64,000 nt of DNA from DATBAX01 sp963723765 (GTDB lineage: Bacteria > Acidobacteriota > Terriglobia > Terriglobales > Acidobacteriaceae), in the NCBI GenBank assembly GCA_963723765.1, contig CAVRSD010000003.1, positions 186,001 through 250,000 on the forward strand. Direction: 5' to 3'. The notes beneath the pieces are model-generated. The model was given only the letters and a program-made list of their open reading frames with translations. It made no database searches and had not been told where the DNA came from. The translations under genes were made by a program, and so were the position numbers. The stretch's first letter is position 1. Each line of letters starts with the position of its first letter. Shown piece after piece: positions 50,489-60,106 of the stretch.

Positions 50489-50636
50489 GGTTCTCCTCGA
50501 ATCGATAAGCGGATGATGCCCCGGCCACAGTCGAGGGTGCCTTTTTCGTGAGTTTTTTGCAAGGGCAGTAGAGTGCGGCTCCGGTTTGACAAACCCTGGG
50601 CAGGATTGCGGTATTATCTTTTCGGGGAGAAAACGG

Positions 50637-52697
50637 ATGCTTTCGACTTCAAGAACCTTTGCGATCTGTGTATTACTGACCTGCATAAGTGCGGCCTTGG
50701 CTCAAACTAACGATGCGCCCGCACAAACCTTCTCACCCGTTCCCGGGCTCGACAAAACTTTGATGGATACGACCGCGGATCCCTGCGTCGATTTCTATCA
50801 GTATGCATGCGGTAATTGGAGCAAAAAGCATCCTATCCCGAGCGATTCTCCCTATTCCGACCAGTTTTATAACCTCGAGCAATATAACCGGCAGGTGCTG
50901 CACGCGATATTGGAGAAAGCTGCGGCGGACACTTCGACAACGGATGCGAACACCCGAAAGATTGGAGATTATTACGCTAGTTGCATGGACGAAGCGGCGG
51001 TCCAGAAAAAGGGGCTGGCGCCGTTGCAGCCGGAATTGGATCGCATCAATGCGTTGACCAGTAAAGACAAGTTGCCGGCATTGCTGGCTCACTTTCAACT
51101 CATCAACGTGAATGCGTTTCTGGGATTTGGATCACAGCAGGATTTTAAAGATGCGACGCAGACGATTGCCGTTTCCGCCCAGGGTGGACTTGGTCTGCCG
51201 GAGAAAGATTATTACTTTCGCACGGGCGCGAAAGATGAAGAGATCCGCAAACAGTACCTGCAGCATGTGACCAACATTTTGAAGCTACTCGGCGCGAACG
51301 ACGCACAGGCGGCAAGCGACGCGGCAGCGATCTTGAAACTGGAAACTGCGCTGGCGAATGTTTCACTCGATATCACTTCCCAGCGCGATCCGCACAAGGT
51401 CTACCACATGATGCCGGTTGCAGACCTGCAGGCGCTTACTCCGTCCTTCAATTGGGAGCATTTTTATGCCAAGTCGGGGTCGCCGGCGTTCACCGAGATC
51501 AACGTCGCCGAGCCGGAATTTTTCAAAGGATTGAACCAGGTGATCACCGACACGGACCTGCCGACCATCAAAGCGTATCTGCGCTGGCAGCTGGTTTCCT
51601 CGACTGGCGGATTAATCCTGCCCAAGGCTCTCGATGAAGAGAAGTTCGATTTCTATGCACGCAAACTCGCGGGCACGCAGGAACAAGAGCCTCGTTGGAA
51701 GCGCTGCGTCCGTAGCACGGATAACGCCTTGCCGGAAGCGCTCGGAAAAGCCTACGTCGAACAACAGTTTCCGGCGGCTAGCAAGGTGAAGGCGCTGCAG
51801 ATGATCCACGATATTGAATCAGCCATGGATCGCGATATCGATTCGCTCGATTGGATGAGCGCAGCCACCAAAGGTCGCGCGAAAGAGAAGCTGCACTTGA
51901 TCGCCAATAAAGTTGGATATCCCGACAAATGGCGCGACTATTCGAAGTTGCAGATCGAGCGCGATGACGCCTTCGGAAATAATCTACGAGCGGCGGAGTT
52001 TGAATCGCTGCGGCAGTTGGCGAAAATAGGAAAGCTCGTCGATCGAGACGAGTGGATTACCTCTACGCCGACGGTGAACGCGTTTTATAACCCCAGCATG
52101 AACGACATCAATTTTCCGGCCGGCGTAATGCAGCTGGCATTTTTCGATCCGTCACAAGCGGATTCGTTGAACTATGGACACATCGGCCTGTTCATGGGTC
52201 ACGAGATCACCCACGGTTTCGACGATCAAGGCCGCCAGTTCGACGGCCACGGCAACCTGCAAGACTGGTGGACCAAAGAAGATGGCGAGAAGTTCACCGA
52301 GAAAGCGCAATGCATTGTTGACGAGTATTCGCAATTCAGCGTGGGTGACACCAAGATTAACGGCAAGCTCACACTCGGTGAAAACACTGCTGACAACGGC
52401 GGCATGCGATTGGCCTATATGGCGTTCCTGGCGCGGGCAGCCGAGGAACACATTGATTTGAACAAACAGTCCGCTGATGGCTACACGCCCGTACAACAGG
52501 TTTTCCTGGGGTTCGCCCAGGATTGGTGCTCGGTGTGGAGTCCGGAGCTGGAGCGGCTTATCGCGACCACCGATCCGCATTCTCCGGACCGCTTTCGGGC
52601 GAATGGCGTACTGGTGAATACGCCTGAGTTCGGAAAGGCCTTTAGTTGCAAGGTTGGCCAGCCTATGGCGCCAGCGAAGGTGTGCCGGGTGTGGTGA
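50637..52697 (+). CDS. Exported M13 family metallopeptidase (neprilysin/PepO type)
   Basis: 686 residues from ATG 50637 (MLSTSRTFAICVLLT), with GGGGAG before it. Signal peptide about 1-22 (ends ALAQT). M13 N-terminal domain: DPCVDFYQYACGNW. Catalytic part: NFPAGVMQLAFFDP, zinc site GHEITHGFDDQGRQFD (HEXXH) and third ligand Glu in GENTADNGG, followed by PDRFRANGVLVNTPEF and a final CXVW-type end (CRVW). It would digest peptides outside the cytoplasm. Monocistronic. Confidence 0.94.
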   Translation: MLSTSRTFAICVLLTCISAALAQTNDAPAQTFSPVPGLDKTLMDTTADPCVDFYQYACGNWSKKHPIPSDSPYSDQFYNLEQYNRQVLHAILEKAAADTSTTDANTRKIGDYYASCMDEAAVQKKGLAPLQPELDRINALTSKDKLPALLAHFQLINVNAFLGFGSQQDFKDATQTIAVSAQGGLGLPEKDYYFRTGAKDEEIRKQYLQHVTNILKLLGANDAQAASDAAAILKLETALANVSLDITSQRDPHKVYHMMPVADLQALTPSFNWEHFYAKSGSPAFTEINVAEPEFFKGLNQVITDTDLPTIKAYLRWQLVSSTGGLILPKALDEEKFDFYARKLAGTQEQEPRWKRCVRSTDNALPEALGKAYVEQQFPAASKVKALQMIHDIESAMDRDIDSLDWMSAATKGRAKEKLHLIANKVGYPDKWRDYSKLQIERDDAFGNNLRAAEFESLRQLAKIGKLVDRDEWITSTPTVNAFYNPSMNDINFPAGVMQLAFFDPSQADSLNYGHIGLFMGHEITHGFDDQGRQFDGHGNLQDWWTKEDGEKFTEKAQCIVDEYSQFSVGDTKINGKLTLGENTADNGGMRLAYMAFLARAAEEHIDLNKQSADGYTPVQQVFLGFAQDWCSVWSPELERLIATTDPHSPDRFRANGVLVNTPEFGKAFSCKVGQPMAPAKVCRVW

Positions 52698-52716
52698 TCG
52701 GCTTGGAGTTGTTCCG

Positions 52717-54318
52717 TTAGTGGGACGACACGGATCCCCGGCCCGCGCGCGGATCATTTTTCTTCAAAATGAAGGACAAGGCAAACATAATGAGAGCCGC
52801 GATGCCGAGCACCCAATAGGTGTCGATGTAGGCCAAAGCGGCTGCCTGCGCCTGAACCGTGGCATAGACGCGAGCGAAGGCCTGCTGCTGCGCGCTGTGC
52901 GGATTCAATCCTGCGTGAGTGAGCTTTTGAACCAGGCCGTTTATTGCATCTCTGAATCTCGTGTTCCCCATGCCTAAGCCCGTGACCAGCCGCGCCTGGT
53001 GAAATTGTGATCGCCGCACGATCATGGTTGTCACAACCGATGTGCCGACGCTGCTTCCGATATTTCGGGTGAAGTTGACCAGGCCGGCGACCGCGTTGCT
53101 CTTGTCCTGGCTGATCCCGATGTACGCAACCGTCGTGGCCGGCACAAAAATAAATCCCATCGGCAAATACTGGCCGATGCGCAGCAACGTAGCGGAACGG
53201 AAGCTCATCAACAGATCCAGATTTTGCGTGGACAGATACATGCCGATCGCCAGAGTGAACCACCCGAACGCGATGAGATAACGCGACTGGAAAGTTCCGA
53301 TCAGGCGTCCGACGAGAGGCAACTCGATCAGGAGCAACACCGCCGACGCCGAGAGCACCATTCCCGCCGACTGGGCCGTATATCCCATCAAGGTCTGAAG
53401 AAACTGCGGCATTAGGACGGTCGTTGCGAACGAAACGGCGCCTACCATGAACATCATCATGTTGGCGGTGGCGAAGTTCGTGTTCTTGAAGAGACGTACA
53501 TCGACAATGGGGTCCTTGTGAAACCACTCATAGAGGATCAGGGCGGTCAGGCATAGGCCAGCGGTGATCGCCAATATGGTGATGAAATCGGACCCAAACC
53601 AGTCGTCCTCCTGCCCCTTGTCGAGCATAATCTGCAGCGCAGCGACTCCGAGTGCAAGCAATGAAAATCCAACGTAGTCGAGTTTGATCTCGGACCTCTT
53701 TCGGCGAATCACGTGCGGCGGATCCTCGACCAGGCGATAGACGAGCACCAACGCGAGAAGACCCACCGGCAGATTGATCAGGAAGATCCACCGCCAGGAT
53801 GCAACATCTGTAAGCCAACCACCGAGGGTCGGCCCAATAGCAGGAGCGCAGACCGCTGTAATTCCATAGATCGAAAATGCCAGGCCGCGTTTTTCCGGCG
53901 GGAAAGTGTCTGCCAGAATCGCCTGCGCCATGGGCTGCAGGCCTCCGCCTCCTGCACCCTGGAGCACGCGGAAAAGCAAAAGAGACCCGAGGCTGGGAGC
54001 GAGTCCGCAGAACAGGGAACTGACGGTGAAAATACCCATACACGTCATGAAGAAGCGCTTGCGTCCGAATAAACTGACGAGCCAGCCGGTAATGGGAAGA
54101 ACGATCGCGTTGGCAACCAGATACGACGTGAGCACCCAGGTACTCTGATCATTGCTGGCGCCAAGATTCCCGGCAATATGGGGCAGCGCGACATTGGCGA
54201 TGGCCGCGTCCAGCACTTCCATGAATGCCGCTAGTGAGACCGTCACCGCAATCAGCCAGGGATTGCCCGCGGGACGCCAGATCGCCGGTTCCGCGCCGGA
54301 TGCGATTGCCGTACTCAT
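52717..54318 (-). CDS. DHA2-type MFS multidrug exporter (EmrB/QacA family)
   Basis: 533 residues, about 14 membrane spans. Motifs of the family: LDAAIANVALPHIAG (motif D-like), WVLTSYLVANAIVLPITGWL, FGRKRFF (motif A) and GGGGLQPMAQAILADTFPPE (motif C-like antiporter). A proton-driven exporter of drugs or lipophilic ions. No EmrA-type membrane fusion protein or regulator is directly next to it; the convergent M13 gene ends 19 bases away. Confidence 0.92.
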   Translation of the reverse strand: MSTAIASGAEPAIWRPAGNPWLIAVTVSLAAFMEVLDAAIANVALPHIAGNLGASNDQSTWVLTSYLVANAIVLPITGWLVSLFGRKRFFMTCMGIFTVSSLFCGLAPSLGSLLLFRVLQGAGGGGLQPMAQAILADTFPPEKRGLAFSIYGITAVCAPAIGPTLGGWLTDVASWRWIFLINLPVGLLALVLVYRLVEDPPHVIRRKRSEIKLDYVGFSLLALGVAALQIMLDKGQEDDWFGSDFITILAITAGLCLTALILYEWFHKDPIVDVRLFKNTNFATANMMMFMVGAVSFATTVLMPQFLQTLMGYTAQSAGMVLSASAVLLLIELPLVGRLIGTFQSRYLIAFGWFTLAIGMYLSTQNLDLLMSFRSATLLRIGQYLPMGFIFVPATTVAYIGISQDKSNAVAGLVNFTRNIGSSVGTSVVTTMIVRRSQFHQARLVTGLGMGNTRFRDAINGLVQKLTHAGLNPHSAQQQAFARVYATVQAQAAALAYIDTYWVLGIAALIMFALSFILKKNDPRAGRGSVSSH

Positions 54319-54773
54319 CGCATATTCACGCGGGATTCCGTCGCATTTTGGATGCTGGATTGCAAGACCTGGATTTCGTCGAGAGCGACCATGATTCGGC
54401 TTTCAGGAGATGACATTCCATGTAGCCTTAGTCGTCGGTTGTTTGTCAATTCCCCGCGAGACAGTCTGGCGCCGCAACGCAGAAGAGCGAGGGCGTCAAC
54501 CACTCTCGAAGGTGTCCCATTCAAGCTCCACTTGAGCGGGGATTTTTCTTCCGAGGGATGCACGGCACCGTTAGGAAGGGTAAAGTCTAAAGGCGGTACA
54601 TCAATGTAAACTGCACGAACGTGGTGATTGATCGATTGTGCATTCCCGAGGTGTCGGGCACAAAAGCCTGGTGAAACTCGCAGATCCTCAACTGTTTCTC
54701 GGTAGTAAAGTTGGGTGGCTAAATCCCCGCCCAAGCGGAGCTTGGACGGGGCACCCTCGAGAGTAGAAAAGAA
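54319..54773. other. Non-coding interval between exporter and rnj
   Basis: 455 bases with no gene I can support. An open frame on the minus strand (54315-54734) has no family resemblance. The interval includes a family C hairpin at 54725-54751. Confidence 0.45.
54725..54751 (+). repeat. Hairpin repeat, family C
   Basis: CCCCGCCCAAGC-GGA-GCTTGGACGGGG, a stem with one internal mismatch. The outer frame matches the hairpin at 2540-2577 although the inner stem differs. It lies just after the rnj stop codon and could act as a terminator or RNA-stabilising hairpin. Confidence 0.55.
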
Positions 54774-56438
54774 TTAGATTTCCAAAATCACCGGCATGAT
54801 CAGGGGCCGTTTCTGGGTTTGCTTGGAGATGTAGCGCTTGAGGTCGGTGCGGATTTTTTCTTTGATTACGCCGTAATCTCTTTTCTCTTCGTCGCTGGAT
54901 AGCTCCAGCGTCTCCAGAAGGATTTGGCGGGCGCCTTCCATGAGTCCCTCGTCGCCGGTGTTGAAGCCGCGAGTTACGATTTCCGGTGTGCTCTCGACTC
55001 GTCCCGTGAGTTTGTTGATGGCGATGATGGGCAGCACGATGCCGTCTTCGCTGAGGTGGCGGCGATCTTTCACGATCAAGTCTTCGACTACGTCGGTACG
55101 GGATCCGGAATCGATGCAGACGCGGCCTACGTTGACGCGTCCAGCTTTGCGCGCGCCTAGTTCGTCGAATTCGAGAACGTCGCCGCTTTCGATCAGAATC
55201 GCCTGTCCCACCGAGCCCTGCATGGCGCCGGCCATTTCCGCATGCAGTTTCAACTGCCGGTATTCGCCGTGGATGGGAATGAAATATCTCGGCTTCACCA
55301 GATTGATAATCAGCTTCAGCTCTTCCTGGCTGGCATGTCCGCTGACATGGATGGGTGGGAAGGAGCCATCGTCATAAATGACGTGCGCCTGCCGACGGAA
55401 GAGGTGATCGATCATGCGATAGATGCCTTTTTCGTTGCCCGGAATGATGCGCGAGGAGAGCACGACGGTGTCGCCCTTTTCTATCTTGGCGTGTTTGTGG
55501 TTGTCCACTGCCGCGCGTGACAGGGCGGACATGGGCTCGCCCTGCGTACCGCTGATCAGCACGCAAATTTTTTCCGGGGGATAATTTTTCAATTCGCCAG
55601 GATGAATTAATAATCCTTCGGGAATTTCGATGTAGCCCAGGTCTTCGGCGATTTCCGCCGAGTTGTTCATGGAGCGGCCCAGAAATGCAATCTTGCGTCC
55701 GTGTTCCCAAGCCATCTCGACTGCGAGTTTTATGCGATGGATGGACGAGGAAAAGCAGGAAATAAACAGCCGACGCTTGGTGTGCACAAACACTTCGTCG
55801 AACTTGCGGCGCACCGCCCGCTCACTGGGTGTGTATCCCTTGCGCTCGACGTTGGTCGAATCCTGAAACAACGCCAGTACGCCTTCTTTGCCATACTCGG
55901 CAAAGGCGTGCAGATCGAAAAGCTTGTTGTCGGTAGGGGTGGGATCGACTTTGAAATCGCCGGTATGAATGATCACCCCCAGCGGCGTATGCACGGCGAT
56001 GGCGACGCAATCCACCAGGCTGTGAGTGACGCGGATGGGATGGATGGTGAACGGCCCAAGCTTGAAGCGTTCACCTGCCCGCATCTCATGCAGAACGGCA
56101 TCTTCGAGCAAGCCGTGTTCCTCCAGCTTGTCTTCGACATACGCCAGCGTGAACTCGGTGCCGTAAACCGGCACATTCAGTTCGGAAAGGACGAAAGGCA
56201 ATGCGCCGATATGATCTTCGTGTCCATGAGTGAGAACGATCCCTCGCACCTTGCTGCGGTTCTCGATCAGGTAGGAGATGTCAGGGACAACAATGTCGAC
56301 GCCGAGGAGTTCGGCTTCGGGGAACATGAGACCGGCGTCAATGACAATAATGTCATCATTCCAGCGGACGGCCATGCAGTTCATTCCGAACTCGCCGAGG
56401 CCGCCCAGGGGCACAATATGCAGTTTTCCAGTTGGCAT
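54774..56438 (-). CDS. rnj: Ribonuclease J
   Basis: 554 residues from ATG 56438 (MPTGKLHIVPLGGLGEFGMN). Beta-lactamase/beta-CASP nuclease: metal motif LTHGHEDHIGALPFVL, HTGDFKVDPTP, the beta-CASP region with FSSSIHRIK, ISGTQGEPMSAL, HVSGHASQEELK, and PIHGEYRQLKLHAEMA. It acts as a 5'-3' exonuclease and endonuclease in mRNA decay and rRNA maturation, in place of or alongside RNase E. Normal length with the C-terminal domain present. Confidence 0.95.
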   Translation of the reverse strand: MPTGKLHIVPLGGLGEFGMNCMAVRWNDDIIVIDAGLMFPEAELLGVDIVVPDISYLIENRSKVRGIVLTHGHEDHIGALPFVLSELNVPVYGTEFTLAYVEDKLEEHGLLEDAVLHEMRAGERFKLGPFTIHPIRVTHSLVDCVAIAVHTPLGVIIHTGDFKVDPTPTDNKLFDLHAFAEYGKEGVLALFQDSTNVERKGYTPSERAVRRKFDEVFVHTKRRLFISCFSSSIHRIKLAVEMAWEHGRKIAFLGRSMNNSAEIAEDLGYIEIPEGLLIHPGELKNYPPEKICVLISGTQGEPMSALSRAAVDNHKHAKIEKGDTVVLSSRIIPGNEKGIYRMIDHLFRRQAHVIYDDGSFPPIHVSGHASQEELKLIINLVKPRYFIPIHGEYRQLKLHAEMAGAMQGSVGQAILIESGDVLEFDELGARKAGRVNVGRVCIDSGSRTDVVEDLIVKDRRHLSEDGIVLPIIAINKLTGRVESTPEIVTRGFNTGDEGLMEGARQILLETLELSSDEEKRDYGVIKEKIRTDLKRYISKQTQKRPLIMPVILEI

Positions 56439-56559
56439 TTTAAGTATTGATGCTAGCACAGGAAGGCAGCAGAGCACGTATCACGGATGAGGTCATGAGA
56501 CGTGCCAACTCCGGAAGGGAACTGGTTTTTGCCGTCTCAATGGCGTAACTTCTAATCAG

Positions 56560-57261
56560 ATGGCGGAACAATTATCCAAATCGTGGCTTCGCCGGCGCAT
56601 GGAGAATGGGCTGCGTCGTGGGTTTCTGCACGCTTACGAAACGGTGCGAGTCGATCCCTCCCGATTTCTTCTGCAACTTCGTTCCGCCTATGGATTGCCG
56701 GTCACCAGCTTTCAAGGACTCCATTCGGTGGATATGCGTGTTCTTGACGATGTTGCGGAGAAAATAGTTCGTGGTGGCATGAAAGTCGCAGCTGTTGAAG
56801 GAGCCGGACTTGGACTTGGCGGCTTGATCACGATTGTGCCTGATCTCGGAATTCTGGCGGGGATCACGTTGCGGACCATCCAGAAACTTAGCCTGCTCTA
56901 CGGTTTCGAGTTCAACACCGATGACGAGACCGCCGAGCTTTGGATTGCTGCCGCCAGTGCCGCTGGCGTGGACATCAGCCGCGAACTGGTGGAAAAAGAA
57001 GTTATCAGCAAATTTGTTCCGCGGGTAATCCAGAGAATTGCCGTCAAGGCCAGCACGGAAGTAGTGGAGAAGTGGGCGGGACGAGTGATTCCGCTGATCA
57101 GTTCCGTACTTGGCGCGGGATTGAATTATTACTTCGTGCGGGCCTGGGGAAAGCGGGCCGGATCGCATTTTCGCCAGCGACATTTGGAGCTGCGCAGCCG
57201 CATGCTGGCAACGGGGAATCGAGTGATTGATGCCGCGCCGGTTAGCCGGTTGTCATCTTAA
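56560..57261 (+). CDS. EcsC family protein
   Basis: 233 residues. A central hydrophobic stretch GGLITIVPDLGILAGITLRTIQKLSLLYGFEF (shown by its ends GGLITIVPDLG and LLYGFEF) and a late one IPLISSVLGAGLNYYFV match the EcsC pattern, in which a helical domain sits on or in the membrane. The function of the family is not known. It diverges from rnj (121 bases apart) and converges on dapD. ATG 56560 is the first of the frame. Confidence 0.8.
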   Translation: MAEQLSKSWLRRRMENGLRRGFLHAYETVRVDPSRFLLQLRSAYGLPVTSFQGLHSVDMRVLDDVAEKIVRGGMKVAAVEGAGLGLGGLITIVPDLGILAGITLRTIQKLSLLYGFEFNTDDETAELWIAAASAAGVDISRELVEKEVISKFVPRVIQRIAVKASTEVVEKWAGRVIPLISSVLGAGLNYYFVRAWGKRAGSHFRQRHLELRSRMLATGNRVIDAAPVSRLSS

Positions 57262-57293
57262 ACCAGCTTCTAGCTTCTAGCTCCTGGCTAAAT

Positions 57294-58127
57294 CTAGCGC
57301 AGCCACTCTTCCAGTTCCGTTCCTTGATCGGTCTTCTCGTCGCGATACTTCACGATCACCGGCGTATAGAGCGACAGATTCCATTCTTCGCCTTTTCCCT
57401 TTTTCACCGCTCGTGATCCGGGGACGACGACAGCATTTTCCGGTACCTCAAGTGCGTGATCTTCCGTGGCGCGATACACTTCTCCGCGCACCAGATCGTA
57501 AAGCGGAGTGGAACGGGTCAGGATTGTGCCGGCTCCCAGCACGGCCCGCGTCCTCACCAGCGTGCCTTCATACACGCCGCAGTTGCCGCCGACCAACACA
57601 TCATCTTCGATTACCACGGGAGAGGCATTAATTGGCTCGAGGACGCCTCCAATTTGGGCCGCCGCACTGAGATGTACCCGCTTGCCGATCTGCGCGCAAG
57701 AACCGACCAGCGCGTGGGAATCGACCATGGTGCCTTCGTCCACGTATGCGCCCACATTGATAAACATGGGCGGCATGCAAATTACCGTAGGCGCGACATA
57801 GGCGCCCAGCCGCACTGACGATCCTCCGGGCACGATACGTACGCGATCGCGGACGGTGAATCGGCGGGCAGGGAAGGTGTCTTTATCGACAAAGGAGAGG
57901 CTGGCGTCCTGCGCCATCTCACTGAGTTCGCCCAGGCGAAAACCCAGTAGAATGCCCTGTTTCACCCAAATGTTTACGATCCAGCGTCCGTCGATTTTTT
58001 CCGCGGCGCGAATCTTGCCCTGGGTGAGTTCGTCGCGGAAGTCCATAAAGATCTGGCGCGCATCAGGATTACGTTCCACTTCACCGAGAGAGGCCAGGCG
58101 TTCAATCGAAGCTTTGAGGGATTGCAT
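57294..58127 (-). CDS. dapD: Tetrahydrodipicolinate N-succinyltransferase
   Basis: 277 residues from ATG 58127 (a TTG three codons earlier is also possible). Helical N-terminal domain, then a left-handed beta-helix of hexapeptide repeats (VGAYVDEGTMVDSHALVGSC, CAQIGKRVHLSAAAQIGG, VIEDDVLVGGNCGVYEGTL) and the catalytic-site stretch with Asp/Glu, ending in a strand-rich tail. Length fits the proteobacterial succinylase-type DapD. It commits the lysine pathway to the succinyl branch. Last gene of the minus-strand lysine/DAP set, 101 bases after dapA. Confidence 0.94.
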   Translation of the reverse strand: MQSLKASIERLASLGEVERNPDARQIFMDFRDELTQGKIRAAEKIDGRWIVNIWVKQGILLGFRLGELSEMAQDASLSFVDKDTFPARRFTVRDRVRIVPGGSSVRLGAYVAPTVICMPPMFINVGAYVDEGTMVDSHALVGSCAQIGKRVHLSAAAQIGGVLEPINASPVVIEDDVLVGGNCGVYEGTLVRTRAVLGAGTILTRSTPLYDLVRGEVYRATEDHALEVPENAVVVPGSRAVKKGKGEEWNLSLYTPVIVKYRDEKTDQGTELEEWLR

Positions 58128-58228
58128 CAGTGGCAAGTATAGAGGAATTTCAGATTGTTGATTCTAGATTGCAGATTTGCAAACCTTTGATCACACGTTT
58201 CTCAATCTGCACTCTTAAATCTACAATC

Positions 58229-59350
58229 TCAAATGCACTTGCATTCGCTGCGAATCAGCACGTTCTGCATGCCATGCGAGGTCTCCCGCGCCTCACCTAT
58301 GGTTGCGTAGGGGCCATGCCAGCGCGCGTGGTTGGGATCGTGGCCAGATGGGCGTCCCTTGCCGTGGTTGCACTGTCCGCAAGTGGAACGATGCAGAACA
58401 ATTTTGTGCGGCCCCGCAAGCCAGTTTTCGTAGACGTAAAAACTCGCCGGTTCGTGGGCTGCGGGCTTGGCGATAAGTCCGGCGTCGGCGGCAATCTTCT
58501 GCAGCTTGGATCGTGTATCGCGACGCATGGGAAGCAGGGGCAGCCGGTAAACTTCCTCAATTTTTCCCATCATGGCCAGCACGGCCTTTACTGGCAGCGG
58601 GCTGGATTCGATGAAATTTGCCTGCATCAGAGGCAGGAATTTGCGCATGACTTTGCGCGCCGCGTCCCAATCGTTGTTCATGGCAGACCGGATCATTCCA
58701 GCCATTTCGCCTGGGATTTCGTTGGAGGCCACCGAGATCAGCCCCACGCCGCCCAGCGCGATCACGGGCAGAGTGACGGCATCGTCGCCAGATAAAACCG
58801 TAAAGCTTGCCGGCACCAGATTGCAGACTTCGGCGATCTGATTCATGATGCCGCTGGCTTCTTTTACTCCGGCAATATTTGGAATTTCCGTTAATCTTGC
58901 GAGCGTCGCTGGTTCAAGATTTGCTCCGGTGCGCCCGGGCACATTGTAGAGAATGATCGGCTTTTCGATGGCTTCGGCGATGGCGCGAAAGTGCTGGTAC
59001 TGGCCCTCCTGCGTGGGCTTGTTGTAATACGGGCTGGCGGTGAGGATGAAATCCACACCCGGCCGCGCCGCCACTTCTTTGGCCTTTGCGACCGCTTCTC
59101 GGGTCGAGTTGGAAGTCGCACCTGCGACGATGGGGACACGTCCCGCCACGACTTCAATGGTGATATCGATCACCTGAAGCCACTCGTCGTGCGAAAGCGT
59201 GGGCGTTTCGCCGGTGGTGCCGCAGGGGACCAGAAAATCAATGCCGGATTCCACCTGCCATGCGACCAGATTGCGCAGGGCGGTCTCGTCGATGGAGCCG
59301 TCCTGTCGGAAGGGAGTGACTAACGCCGTACCGCATCCACGGAGTTGCAT
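58229..59350 (-). CDS. dapA: 4-hydroxy-tetrahydrodipicolinate synthase fused to a small Cys/His-rich module
   Basis: 373 residues. The first about 295 are a full DapA: LVPCGTTGETPTLSHDEW, YNKPTQEGQYQHF, ILYNVPGRTG with the catalytic Tyr, IAGVKEASG with the Schiff-base Lys, and VLSGDDAVTLP. After DAGLIAKPAAHEPA the frame continues without a stop for about 75 residues: FYVYENWLAGPHKIVLHR, TCGQCNHGKGR, HARWHGPYATIGEAR and a final CKC. DapA normally ends near 290-300, so this is an extra module that may bind metal. The other two frames at the junction show no stop that would suggest a simple indel. Confidence 0.9.
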   Translation of the reverse strand: MQLRGCGTALVTPFRQDGSIDETALRNLVAWQVESGIDFLVPCGTTGETPTLSHDEWLQVIDITIEVVAGRVPIVAGATSNSTREAVAKAKEVAARPGVDFILTASPYYNKPTQEGQYQHFRAIAEAIEKPIILYNVPGRTGANLEPATLARLTEIPNIAGVKEASGIMNQIAEVCNLVPASFTVLSGDDAVTLPVIALGGVGLISVASNEIPGEMAGMIRSAMNNDWDAARKVMRKFLPLMQANFIESSPLPVKAVLAMMGKIEEVYRLPLLPMRRDTRSKLQKIAADAGLIAKPAAHEPASFYVYENWLAGPHKIVLHRSTCGQCNHGKGRPSGHDPNHARWHGPYATIGEARETSHGMQNVLIRSECKCI

Positions 59351-59409
59351 ACCACTAAGATAACGCTAATGTGGGGGTGTGCAAAACGAACCTTTTCAGA
59401 AATGACGGT

Positions 59410-60090
59410 TTACAGCTCCCGCCAGACATCTTTGAAGTCGAAGAATCCCTTTTTTCCCGACAGCCATTCAGCTGCTCGCACCGCTCCCTCGGCGAATCCG
59501 CGGCGGGATTTCGCGTCGTGGCAAAGATAGATACTGTCATGAGCGGAATTCAGAATGAGCTCGTGCATGCCGACGACGTCACCTTCGCGGAATGACGTGA
59601 TTTCCAAATCCTTGCCGGAAGCGTCTTTGACGATTTTCTGCAGCGCTGCTGCCGTTCCTGAGGGGGCATCTTTCTTATGCACGTGATGACGTTCGAAGAT
59701 CTGGCCGGAATAATGATGCTGCAATGCGGCGGAAGCGGTGCGCGCGACTTCATAAAAAAGGTTTACGCCCACGGAGAAATTCGCTCCAAACAAGAATCCT
59801 GTCCCGATCTGCTCAACCAGTTGCTGGATTCTTTGTGTCTCGCCGTGCCAGCCGGTTGTGCCCACCACCATATTTTTGCCGGCACGAACGCAGGCCTCGA
59901 TGTGTTCGACGACTGCGTGCGGCGTCGTGAAATCCACGACAACATCAACGCCGTTAAGCTTCTGCGCCGTCAGTGCGGATGCATGAGGATTGTCCGCCGC
60001 GCGCAGCACGCTCACATGGTGTCCGCGCTCGCCGGCAACTTCGAGCACCAAAGAACCCGTTTTCCCGCCGCCCAATAGAAGGATGTTCAT
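59410..60090 (-). CDS. dapB: 4-hydroxy-tetrahydrodipicolinate reductase
   Basis: 226 residues, shorter than the 270-residue E. coli enzyme because the N-terminal Rossmann part is trimmed. MNILLLGGGKTGSLVLEVA binds NAD(P)H, VVDFTTPHAVVEHIEACVRA and VVGTTGWHG follow, then the active-site region FERHHVHKKDAPSGTA with the His-His-x-x-Lys-x-Asp pattern. It reduces the DapA product. It begins 16 bases after lysC and probably shares its transcript. Confidence 0.93.
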   Translation of the reverse strand: MNILLLGGGKTGSLVLEVAGERGHHVSVLRAADNPHASALTAQKLNGVDVVVDFTTPHAVVEHIEACVRAGKNMVVGTTGWHGETQRIQQLVEQIGTGFLFGANFSVGVNLFYEVARTASAALQHHYSGQIFERHHVHKKDAPSGTAAALQKIVKDASGKDLEITSFREGDVVGMHELILNSAHDSIYLCHDAKSRRGFAEGAVRAAEWLSGKKGFFDFKDVWREL

Positions 60091-60106
60091 ATTTCAACCT
60101 GCCAAC

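Noticed and set aside
50586..50617. Promoter for the M13 peptidase: TTGACA at 50586 and TATTAT at 50612
   Set aside because: The spacer would be 20 bases, outside the usual 16-18; not strong enough to list.
54315..54734. A 139-codon minus-strand frame between the exporter and rnj
   Set aside because: No family, no ribosome site, and it overlaps repeat DNA; I treat the interval as non-coding.
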